Shown here piece by piece: positions 16,993-25,013 of a stretch of 64,000 nt of DNA. Source of the DNA: Lachnospiraceae bacterium (GTDB taxonomy: Bacteria > Bacillota > Clostridia > Lachnospirales > Lachnospiraceae); NCBI GenBank assembly GCA_902381685.1, contig LR698958.1, positions 621,672 to 685,671 of the forward strand, in the 5' to 3' direction. The notes under the pieces were generated by a model that saw nothing but the letters and a program-made list of their open reading frames with translations, was not told the origin of the DNA and searched no databases. A program made the translations under genes and the position numbers. Each line of letters begins with the position of its first letter. The first letter of the stretch is position 1.

Positions 16993-17883
16993 TTAGTCGT
17001 ATTGATTCATCCATTTAATCAATTCTACACAGTAATCGTCATGTCTGTCTACGAAACATGTATGTCTTGCGCGTTCCCAAAGAATCCATTTAGAGTTTGG
17101 AATTCCGTCTGCCATTGTTTTAGCAACAAGTGGTGAACAAAGATCTGAGATACCGCTGCAGATCAGTGAAGGAATCTCAATTTCACCAAGTCTGTCGATG
17201 TATTCAAAGTCTCTAAGACTTCCTGTAGGTGCGAACTCGTTTGGTCCCCAGCCTTCAACGTAAGATTCAGAACCTGATTTTTTAGGTCTCTTACAACATT
17301 CAGGAACATCATCACCAAGCCAGTAGTTGCAGTATCTGTCCATGTATTCAGCAACAGCAGCGTCATATGCTTCGCCTGTGAAATCGCCGGTTTCAAGTGC
17401 GTGGTTGATTGCATCTTGCATATCCTGCGGCATCATTTTGATACGACGAAGACCTTCTCTTTCCCAAAGAGAACTGCTTGGGTGTCCACTGGAGATAATG
17501 AAACTCTTAACGCCCTGTGGTTTGTAATCAAGTGCGTATGCAATCTGCATCATACCTCCCCAAGACTGTCCGATGATGTGACATTCATCTAATCCAAGAT
17601 GTTTTCTCAATGCTTCAAGTTCATCTAACCAAACTTTCTGGTTCCAAAGTTCAGGGTGTCCGTCAAGATAAGAGTTACCACAACCGATCTGGTCATACAT
17701 AACAATCATACGATCGTCATCATCTGCAACGTTATCTAATACCTCGTAGTAATTATGAGTAGAACCCGGTCCTCCGTGAAGACAGATTAAAGGTGCCTTT
17801 CCATTATTTTTTCTTTCGCCAACTATTCTATAGTATGTTTGATAGCCAAGATATGGCATATATCCTTCTGTAATTTTTGCCAT
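16993..17883 (-). CDS. Proline iminopeptidase-type alpha/beta hydrolase (S33)
   Basis: A 296-residue cytosolic hydrolase of the prolyl aminopeptidase family, which removes N-terminal proline or other residues from small peptides. The oxyanion motif HGGPG is at 36-40, the nucleophile Ser107 is in GQSWGG, and Asp247 (GISDLCSP) and His274 (RARHTCF) complete the triad. The WGPNEF cap-domain motif is typical. The ATG at 17883 follows AAGGAG; an extension to 17904 only adds a few residues. Before ISL3 insertion the gene converged on the ABC-F terminator. Confidence 0.9.
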   Translation of the reverse strand: MAKITEGYMPYLGYQTYYRIVGERKNNGKAPLICLHGGPGSTHNYYEVLDNVADDDDRMIVMYDQIGCGNSYLDGHPELWNQKVWLDELEALRKHLGLDECHIIGQSWGGMMQIAYALDYKPQGVKSFIISSGHPSSSLWEREGLRRIKMMPQDMQDAINHALETGDFTGEAYDAAVAEYMDRYCNYWLGDDVPECCKRPKKSGSESYVEGWGPNEFAPTGSLRDFEYIDRLGEIEIPSLICSGISDLCSPLVAKTMADGIPNSKWILWERARHTCFVDRHDDYCVELIKWMNQYD

Positions 17884-18109
17884 GATTTTTCTCCTTTCTG
17901 ACAAGTTTTTGACTAGCCTATAGTATAATACATTTTCGTTAAAAATGCATCAATTTTGACGATTATTTTCATATTTAAAGAAAAAATTAAAAATTCTACG
18001 GTTATCATGAACTTTTTGGGGTGTTTTGGCTATATGAATCCGTCAAAAAAACCTTCCCGATTCCGCTTCTCTGCATACACTAGTATAAAACAGTAAGGTA
18101 TGTAGAAGA

Positions 18110-19021
18110 ATGAAAGAATATGTAACAACATCATTGGACACACATTTGTTTTTTGGAAGAATTATGAAAGAACATTCACTGTTTCTTTTAGCCGCATTTC
18201 CGGCAAAGGAAATGGAATACAGAAATAAAGCAAACTGGTTTCGTGACCGGTTTGAAAAAGCACTGGAACGTACGGTGCAGCTTGCCAACGGAATGGTGAG
18301 TGAAGATGTTCTATGCTCGGGGGAAGTATTTACGGAATTTACGGAAATGGCGGAGCGGCAGACAAGAAAATTAACAAAAATTCCAATTAATGTACAAATT
18401 ACGCAGGCGGAAAAAAGGCTGCGGTCAGGTCATGGAAATTGTCAGGACAAGAGAATGGAACAGTATATCCGTCATCTCAATCAGAATATCCTGCATTTGT
18501 TAAACGGATTGATTGCATTTAAAGAAAAAATTTTACAGGAAGTTCTCTCGTGTAACCTGTATACTGCAAATTATCCGCTGCTGATAGAGCATATTATCAG
18601 AGAGGCAAAATTGTATAGGCAGATTGTGACAACGTTAGAGGAAAAGGGTTGTATGCCGTCGAAAGATTTAAGAGAGACGGAGATGTTCTGGAATCAGATT
18701 ATGATGGAACATGCACTCTTTATTCGCGGATTACTCGACCCGACGGAATGTGAATTAGTGGGAACTGCGGATACATTTGCGGGAGATTACTGTCGTTTGC
18801 TGGAAGAGGCGAGGGAACAGGATTGCAGAACTATGGATACGCTGACAAGAGAAACATTGGAAACGACGGAGAAGTATCGCGATTTCAAGGCAGCAGGGAC
18901 GAAAGGAATTACATGTTGTGATATACGCTCCGTGATTCTTCCGTTATTGGCGGACCATGTACTCCGGGAGGCGAATCATTATTTGCGTATTTTACAAACA
19001 GAGGGAAAATGGAGGGGATAA
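18110..19021 (+). CDS. DUF2935 protein (hemerythrin-like helical bundle)
   Basis: A 303-residue all-helical protein with two similar halves, each beginning with a short FW/FFGRIMKEHSLFL or FWNQIMMEHALFI motif (about 14-26 and 191-203). Conserved His/Glu pairs in the bundles are consistent with a di-metal centre as in hemerythrin-like or ferritin-like folds, but the function of DUF2935 is not known. The multicopper oxidase starts 3 bases after its stop, so the pair is one transcription unit. A metal-handling partner role for the oxidase is plausible inference. Confidence 0.78.
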   Translation: MKEYVTTSLDTHLFFGRIMKEHSLFLLAAFPAKEMEYRNKANWFRDRFEKALERTVQLANGMVSEDVLCSGEVFTEFTEMAERQTRKLTKIPINVQITQAEKRLRSGHGNCQDKRMEQYIRHLNQNILHLLNGLIAFKEKILQEVLSCNLYTANYPLLIEHIIREAKLYRQIVTTLEEKGCMPSKDLRETEMFWNQIMMEHALFIRGLLDPTECELVGTADTFAGDYCRLLEEAREQDCRTMDTLTRETLETTEKYRDFKAAGTKGITCCDIRSVILPLLADHVLREANHYLRILQTEGKWRG

Positions 19022-19024
19022 ACA

Positions 19025-22000
19025 ATGGAATTGTGCCAATATCCCTGCCAATGCAGGATACGTTATTTCACAATAGAAGCGATACAGATTCCGATTGTAT
19101 ATAATCAATATGGAGATTATGATCCAGATGGACTTTTGTATGTATTGGAAGAGGATTCGCAGAGAATACAGGAGGAGGCTCTTCGCAGATTTAAGCAGAT
19201 TCCTCCGCAGCCCTACGAGGAGGTACAGCCACTGGTGATTCGCGTAAACTGTGGTGATATTGTAAAAGTGCGTTTTCGCAATCATTTAAACCGCAGATTG
19301 TCGATTCATGTGCAGGGGGTGGCATATGATGTGATGACTTCAGATGGCACCGGCGCCGGATTTAACCGGGACAGTACAACTGATAATGAGATTGTATATA
19401 CATGGTATGCCGATACAGAAGGCGTTTTTCTGTTTCATGATATGGCAGATGCCGGAAGCAGTGAGAAAGCGACAAATATTCATGGACTTTTCGGCGCAGT
19501 GATTGTCGAGCCGCCGGAGGCAAAATGGTTTGATCCGCAGACAGGGGAAGAAATAAAAAGCGGATTGATGGCAGATATTTACCAACCGGGAAAACCGGCC
19601 TTTCGAGAATATAGTGTATTTTTTCATGATGAACTGGAGATTTTGGATAAGAATGGGGATACTCCTATGGATCATAGGACGGGGCTTCCTTCTTCCACAA
19701 CGGCAATCAGTTATCGTTCGGAACCTATGAGAAACCGAATGCCGCTGACTCATGATCCGGCTGATTCGGGTGAGGAAATCTCGATGAGTTCCTGGGTGTA
19801 TGGAGATCCGGCGCCTCCGATTCTCCGGGTATATGTAGGAGATCCGGCGAAAATTCGTCTGATCCATGGAGGGATTAAAGAAACGCATGTGTTCCACCTT
19901 CACAACCATCAGTGGAGATTGGAAGCAGAAAATCCGGTTTCCACCATTATTGATTCCATTACAATAAGTCCACAGGAATGTTATACATTGGATATTTTAT
20001 ATGGAGCGGGAAGCAGAAACGGGGTAATTGGCGATGTGATTTTTCACTGTCATCTGTACCCGCATTTTCATGAAGGAATGTGGACATTGTGGAGAATTCA
20101 TGATCGTCTGGAAGACGGAAGTGGAAAACTGCCAGATGGAACTTTGATACCTCCTCTTCAGCCGCTAAAAGACAGGGAGAGACCGCCTAAGAAAGATGCA
20201 CTTCACCCGGGATATCCTAATTTTATCTGCGGGGAGGCGGGTATGCCGCCGCGTCAGCCGCCTTGTGGAGTACTGGATTCGGAGGGAAATGTTGTGGTAT
20301 ATCCGACACCTCTCGAAGAGGCAAATTTTGTGGAAAGAGCAGTTCCCGGAGCATTATACACGGACACCTGTCCCTGCCACACAGCAGGGGAATGTGACGA
20401 TCCGTGTGAGAATGTGAAAGTATTTGAAATTGCACTTGTACAGGCGAAACTCACCTATAACCGCTATGGCTGGCATGAACCGGAAGGACGCTTTTTTGTT
20501 TTGAAAGAAGAATTGGAGCGTTATGGAGGACTGGACGCTTATATTCGTATGGTGGAGGAAGAGAAAATTCAGGTGGAGCCGTTGGTCATACGTGCGAATG
20601 CAGGGGATTGCATTGAACTGCGTACGACGAATTTATTGCCGGAATTCTTAGAGGAAAATGCATTTCAACTGAAGACGAAAACGGATATTGTAGGACATCA
20701 TGTACATTTGGTGAAATTTGATACGATTACTTCTGACGGGGCGGCAAACGGCTGGAATAATATTGCGGGAGCAAGAAAATATGAGACATTAGTAGAGCGT
20801 TTTTTTGCAGATGAGGAATTGAGAACCGTGTTTTTCCATGACCATTTGTTTGCAAATGCACATCAGTTGCATGGAATGTTTGGTGCATTGATAATAGAGG
20901 AGGCGGGAGCAACTTTCCACAATATACGAGATGGAGAGGAACTTCGGTTTGGAACGCAGGCGGTCATTCAAAGAAGAGATGGAACGTCATTCCGTGAGTT
21001 CGCTCTTTTTGTTCACGATTTTACATTTTTGTTTGATAAAGAGGGAAAACCATTAAATCCTCCGGCAGTTCCGGGTTCTCATGATGATCCGGGAGTGATG
21101 GGAATTAATTACCGTGCTGAGCCGCTGCGGGAGAGATTGAAAACAGGTGAGGATCCGGCTTATATTTTCAGTTCTTTTGTACACGGAGACCCGGCAACCC
21201 CTGTTTTGGAAACCTACCCGGGAGATGAACTGATGATTCGATTAATAGATGGGGCTCATGAAGAGCAGCATGCATTTAATATTACGGGAATGTCATGGCA
21301 AAAAGAAGTGGCAGATGACAAATCCCCATTAGTTGCTTCGCAGACAATCGGAGTTTCAGAGGCATTTAATTTAAACGTCAAAGAATCATATCAGTCAGGA
21401 GATTATCTATATTATTTTGGCGGAACCGATGATGTCTGGTTAGGTCTTTGGGGAATCATTCGAGCCTATGATAAGTATCAGAAATGTTTAAAACCGCTCT
21501 GTAAAGGAAAAGATATGATTCAGCCGCTTCCGCCATGTCCGGGGAAAGACGATGTGGTAAGACGATATGAAATAGCGGCTATTCAGACAGAGTTAATCTA
21601 TAACCGATATGGAGATTATGACCCTGACGGACTGATTTTTGTTCCTCTGGAAGATGCAGACCGTGTGCTTTCAGGAAAATGTAAGCCAAAACCTCTAATA
21701 TTACGTGCAAATGTTGGTGACTGGCTGGAAATCACTCTGCATAATATGTGGGAGCGTCCGGTACCTTATTTTGATTATCCGAAAGTGCCGCTTGATTTGA
21801 AGCATAAGCCGTCGAACAGGGTTTCACTGAATCCGCAGTTTCTGAAATATGACCCAATCAGCGATTCGGGAATTAACGTGGGATACAATCCAAAAGAGCA
21901 GACAGTCGGAATCGGTGAGAGTAAGCGGTATCTGTGGAAGGCAGAGAGGGAATATGGTTCCTGTATATTGCAGTCATTTGGAGACATGCGGAATCACAGA

Positions 22001-22690
22001 TATCATGGACTGTTCGGAGCGGTCATTGTAGAACCGGCAGGAGCAGAATGGTATGAGAATTTTACGAAAAAGAAGAATCCATTTGCGGAACAGGCAGTGA
22101 TAACCGCACCGGGAATAGAAAGTTTTCGGGAATACGTGTTGTTTATTCAGAATGGAATCCGGCTTTTAGATGCAGACGGCAACCTGATACAGACCGCAGC
22201 GGCAGGCAGTGATGAGCCGGTTGATGCGGAAGATACGGGAGAAAAAGGGTATAACTATCACTCAGAGAGGTTTGCGAATCGGCTTTTAAAAGATGCGAGA
22301 GTATGGAAAGTGTTCAGCAGCAAAATCCATGGAGACCCGGCAACTCCTATATGGAAGGCTTATTCCGGAGACAGGGTGATTTTTCGGACGATGATGCCGG
22401 CAGATAAACCTAGAAATGTATCACTGACCATTCACGGACATTTGTGGAGAGAACAGCCGAAAGATGCCCTGTCCAGGGAAATTCCGCTTCAGGGCGGAAT
22501 CAGTATCGGAAATCGGTTTGATATGGAACTGAAAGGCGGTGCAGCGTGTCCGGGAGATTATTTATATCGTTCAGGAAGTTTTGGCTGGGACGTTGAATCG
22601 GGAATGTGGGGGATTTTCCGTGTGCTTAAACGTTCCATCAGGTGTAAGTGTAAAGAAATGTGCGGAAGAATTTTAAATTGTATGAAATAA
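19025..22690 (+). CDS. Giant three-module multicopper oxidase, MnxG/MofA-like
   Basis: A 1221-residue protein built of three repeats, each opening with YN-YG-(D)YDPDG (about 26, 478, 865), each probably two cupredoxin domains. Copper ligands are split between modules. Module 1 has motif 3 (H288-V-F-H291-L-H293) and motif 4 (H341-C342-H343, H347, M352), giving a complete type 1 site. Module 2 has motif 1 (H559-V-H561) and motif 2 (H605-D-H607). Module 3 has lost most ligands. The size and ligand order recall the Mn(II) oxidase MnxG. No signal peptide is seen, which is odd for an oxidase. It is coupled to DUF2935. Confidence 0.82.
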   Translation: MELCQYPCQCRIRYFTIEAIQIPIVYNQYGDYDPDGLLYVLEEDSQRIQEEALRRFKQIPPQPYEEVQPLVIRVNCGDIVKVRFRNHLNRRLSIHVQGVAYDVMTSDGTGAGFNRDSTTDNEIVYTWYADTEGVFLFHDMADAGSSEKATNIHGLFGAVIVEPPEAKWFDPQTGEEIKSGLMADIYQPGKPAFREYSVFFHDELEILDKNGDTPMDHRTGLPSSTTAISYRSEPMRNRMPLTHDPADSGEEISMSSWVYGDPAPPILRVYVGDPAKIRLIHGGIKETHVFHLHNHQWRLEAENPVSTIIDSITISPQECYTLDILYGAGSRNGVIGDVIFHCHLYPHFHEGMWTLWRIHDRLEDGSGKLPDGTLIPPLQPLKDRERPPKKDALHPGYPNFICGEAGMPPRQPPCGVLDSEGNVVVYPTPLEEANFVERAVPGALYTDTCPCHTAGECDDPCENVKVFEIALVQAKLTYNRYGWHEPEGRFFVLKEELERYGGLDAYIRMVEEEKIQVEPLVIRANAGDCIELRTTNLLPEFLEENAFQLKTKTDIVGHHVHLVKFDTITSDGAANGWNNIAGARKYETLVERFFADEELRTVFFHDHLFANAHQLHGMFGALIIEEAGATFHNIRDGEELRFGTQAVIQRRDGTSFREFALFVHDFTFLFDKEGKPLNPPAVPGSHDDPGVMGINYRAEPLRERLKTGEDPAYIFSSFVHGDPATPVLETYPGDELMIRLIDGAHEEQHAFNITGMSWQKEVADDKSPLVASQTIGVSEAFNLNVKESYQSGDYLYYFGGTDDVWLGLWGIIRAYDKYQKCLKPLCKGKDMIQPLPPCPGKDDVVRRYEIAAIQTELIYNRYGDYDPDGLIFVPLEDADRVLSGKCKPKPLILRANVGDWLEITLHNMWERPVPYFDYPKVPLDLKHKPSNRVSLNPQFLKYDPISDSGINVGYNPKEQTVGIGESKRYLWKAEREYGSCILQSFGDMRNHRYHGLFGAVIVEPAGAEWYENFTKKKNPFAEQAVITAPGIESFREYVLFIQNGIRLLDADGNLIQTAAAGSDEPVDAEDTGEKGYNYHSERFANRLLKDARVWKVFSSKIHGDPATPIWKAYSGDRVIFRTMMPADKPRNVSLTIHGHLWREQPKDALSREIPLQGGISIGNRFDMELKGGAACPGDYLYRSGSFGWDVESGMWGIFRVLKRSIRCKCKEMCGRILNCMK

Positions 22691-22697
22691 GAAATAG

Positions 22698-22740
22698 AAA
22701 ACCACTGTATCAGATATCGTTCGGATACAGTGGTTTTTTA
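22698..22740 (+). terminator. Terminator after the oxidase operon
   Basis: AAACCACTGTATC pairs with GATACAGTGGTTT and ends in a T6-7 tract. The A-rich left arm could also serve the converging minus-strand fragment. Confidence 0.9.
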
Positions 22741-22745
22741 GAGGG

Positions 22746-23155
22746 TTAAATAACAGTGATTTCCTTAACCACATCAATAAAATGAAGTACATCTTCAGGG
22801 GCGTTCAGGCTGTAAAGAATCCCATACGGAATACTGTATTCCCAGTTGACCGGCAGAGTGACTAAGCCCGGGTGAACGTCCTGCCAGCACTCAATTGTGA
22901 GCAAAACATTGCCGGTTTCTGCACAGCGGTTAAATACAGATAAGTCATAGAATTGAGGAGTGTCCTCAATGTGAATCTGAGAATGATTTTTTTCTAAATC
23001 ATTTCGCATAAAATCGTTAATGCCGGAATCCCCCCGGCGGACCATCATCAATGTTTCTCCGTATAAATCTTCAATATTGATGCAGCTTTTCGATGCAAGA
23101 CGGTGTTCTCTCGATATGGCAACCATTTTTTTATATTTGCCGAGAGGGAGAAAGG
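22746..23155 (-). pseudogene. LysR-type regulator remnant (substrate-binding domain only)
   Basis: The minus strand encodes the C-terminal part of a LysR effector domain: LGKYKKMVAISREHRLASK, then IEDLYGETLMMVRRGDS and a terminal LHFIDVVKEI. The DNA-binding helix-turn-helix and about half the protein are missing. The recognisable reading stops near 23150, where the plus strand abruptly becomes flavodoxin-like. The junction therefore looks like a deletion joining two divergent genes internally. No start or ribosome site supports expression. Confidence 0.75.
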
Positions 23156-23316
23156 GGAAGACTATCAAACCATTTTGCACACATGAGGGAAGCGGAATGG
23201 GCAGCAGTCTCCATGATATCAAAAGGTTATGCCCCGATGCGAAAGTTGAAAAAGGGCTTGCAATATGCGGGGGCAGTGTGAGACAGGCAAAACAGGAAAT
23301 TTCAGAATGGATTTAG
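23150..23316 (+). pseudogene. Flavodoxin C-terminal remnant
   Basis: Reads GKTIKPFCTHEGSGMGSS, then a DIKRLCPDA stretch and AICGGSVRQAKQEISEWI before a stop. This is the end of a clostridial flavodoxin (FMN-loop Gly-Ser region and final helix). The first two-thirds, including the phosphate-binding TGNT-type loop, are absent. It abuts the LysR remnant on the opposite strand. Confidence 0.7.
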
Positions 23317-23330
23317 GAGGAGTTAGGAAG

Positions 23331-23753
23331 ATGAAAAAGGTATTAATCATTTCGGGAAGTCCGAGAAAAAACGGAAATTCAGATATTCTGTGCAATCAGT
23401 TTGCACAGGGAGCGAAGTCAGGCGGACATCAGGTTGAGAAAGTATTTCTTGGTGAAGGCCGCAAAGGGACATTTGACAATCCGGTTCTGATAAAAATCGG
23501 TGAAAAATATGGAAAAACACCGGCACAGGTTATGTTGCGCTGGAATATTCAGAGAGGCGTAATCGTCATTCCGAAGTCTACCCACAAAGAAAGAATGGAA
23601 GAAAACTTTGCAGTTTTTGATTTTGCGTTATCTGATGAAGATATGACTGTAATCGCTGAACTTGATAAAAAGGAAAGTTCATTCTTCTCTCATCAGGATC
23701 CGGATACAGTTGAGTGGTTTGCAAAACTGGTTGCAGAACGAAAAAATAAATAG
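23331..23753 (+). pseudogene. In-frame chimera: NADPH-FMN reductase N-terminus joined to aldo/keto reductase C-terminus
   Basis: Residues 1 to about 40 (MKKVLIISGSPRKNGNSD, then the first helix to VEKVFL) are the FMN-binding start of a flavodoxin-like NADPH-dependent FMN reductase. From about residue 42, GEGRKGTFDNPVLIKIGEKY, then VMLRWNIQRGVIVIPKSTHK and FALSDEDM are the C-terminal third of an aldo/keto reductase. The frame is intact and has a good AGGAGGAG ribosome site, so a 140-residue hybrid could be made. It lacks the catalytic Tyr/Lys of the aldo/keto reductase and most of the reductase fold, so enzymatic function is unlikely. Confidence 0.8.
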
Positions 23754-23765
23754 GAGGACTGAAAG

Positions 23766-23906
23766 ATGGTAAAACAGACAGCAGGAAGAGATGCTTTGAA
23801 TGATTTTGCACCGAAATTTGCGGAATTAAATGATGATGTATTGTTTGGTGAAGTTTGGTCAATGGGAAGAAAATGTACATACTGTTGTAGGAGAATTAAT
23901 GCATAA
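23766..23906 (+). pseudogene. Carboxymuconolactone decarboxylase-family N-terminal remnant
   Basis: Starts MVKQTAGRDALNDFAPKF and continues through FGEVWS, the opening of a CMD/AhpD-like protein. It then runs out of frame into Cas4 sequence and stops at 23906. The catalytic Cys-x-x-Cys part is absent. The ribosome site (AGGAGG) is preserved. The junction lies near 23857-23861. Confidence 0.65.
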
Positions 23907-24255
23907 AAAGGCACATGATCCATATTTGGTAGAAAAGAGGAAAGATTTGCTTGTGGTAAGATCACTTCCAATTGTTTCAAGAGAGATGGGAGTTAGCGGG
24001 GAATGTGGTGTTGTTGAATTCCACAAGTGTGAAGACGGAGTAAAGTTACATGGACATAGAGGGCTATTTTCCGTTTATCCGATTGAATATAAAAAGGGAA
24101 AGCCAAAAGTTACGGAGGAAGATAGACTTCAGTTGGCAGCACAGGCATTGTGTTTGGAGGAGATGTTTTCTACAGAAATTTCAGAGGGAGCCTTGTTTTA
24201 TGGGGAAACAAGAAGACGTGAGGTTGTAGAGATTGTGGAACTTCAATCTCCATAG
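23851..24255 (+). pseudogene. Cas4 nuclease remnant (type I-C-like), truncated at both ends
   Basis: The frame reads QWEENVHTVVGELMHKKAHD, then EKRKDLLVVRSLPIVSREMG, VEFHKCEDGVKL, YPIEYKKGKPK, DRLQLAAQALCLEEMF and FYGETRRREVV, which follows type I-C Cas4 closely. The N-terminal Cys region and the C-terminal three-Cys cluster are missing, so no Fe-S cluster can form. The expected catalytic Asp in GEC-D-VVEF is Gly here. No other cas gene or repeat array is present in the window. It is a relic of a lost CRISPR-Cas locus or a relocated fragment. Confidence 0.8.
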
Positions 24256-24517
24256 AACCATAACGACTATTCACTCTTTTTCGCTTATAACCATTGCGAT
24301 AATCATCGCTATCAGAACGTTCTGATTTTTCATATCCCAAGTGGTCATCCATTTCCGCTTCCATCATCTCTTTGATGGTTCCACCAAGAAGATCTTTCAG
24401 AGCATCCTGGATATCTTCTGCTGATCGGATATCGTATTCTTCCAAGAGTTGGTGAATAATGTTACGTTTTCCTTCTGTCATTTGTACTCTGTGTACAGGT
24501 TTCTTTTCTCTTGCCAT
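24233..24517 (-). pseudogene. IS256-type (mutator) transposase N-terminal remnant
   Basis: From ATG at 24517, behind AAGGAGG, about 95 residues of an IS256-family transposase are readable: the start MAREKKPVH, then LKDLLGGTIKEMMEAEMDDH and GYEKSERSDSDDYRNGYKRK, ending near MEIEVPQ. The DDE catalytic domain is gone; the frame runs into the reverse of cas4 near 24233. This insertion or its deletion probably removed the cas4 end. Confidence 0.85.
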
Positions 24518-24626
24518 AATAAAAGGCCTCCTTATGATAAAATATTTTACCATAGAAGACCTTCTAAAACATTATTTACAGAAAAAGTTTCATACTCTCA
24601 ACATTATTCGACATTCCTCATTTGCA

Positions 24627-24926
24627 TTATGCGGAATAAATTCCTTCCACAATAATCTTCTTAAAAAAGCGGGATAATCCAAGATGGACGGTATCATCAG
24701 CCTTCTCAGGTATTCTGCGGATTAATACTTCCCCTAATTTATGAGGGAAACTTTTAAAATTGTCCGCTTTTAAACGTTCTGTTTCATTTTTATCAACAAA
24801 TCTTGCTGAAATCTCCAAACGAGAGCCGCCTCATGTGTGGCACATCATGGAAGTGATTAAAATATTCTGCAGTTGATTTTCCTGCATATAATTTTTCAGT
24901 CTGTCATCTAATTGTATGTTCATCAT
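24627..24926 (-). CDS. HesB-like small protein with in-frame UGA (candidate selenoprotein)
   Basis: From ATG at 24926, behind AAAGGAGAG, the frame reads MMNIQLDDRLKNYMQ... ILITSMMCHT, then UGA at codon 32 (24831-24833), then GGSRLEISARFVDKNE and continues open for 67 more codons to TAA. The pattern beta strand, Cys, small loop with GG, then strand with RFVD resembles HesB/IscA-type proteins in which a Cys sits near the UGA position. HesB-like selenoproteins have been reported in bacteria. Sec would give C-H-T-U. Alternatively the UGA is a nonsense mutation in a decaying region. A weak UCUC/GAGA hairpin follows the UGA. Confidence 0.55.
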
Positions 24927-25013
24927 TCCGATTCTCTCCTTTATATTTGATGCTTTTATTATGCCCTAATAGAAAGAAAAGTTCTGTAATGAAGTCACAT
25001 AAAGACGATAATA

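Noticed and set aside
19340..19909. 189-residue antisense frame opposite the multicopper oxidase
   Set aside because: Opposite a conserved oxidase module, no start signal and no family resemblance.
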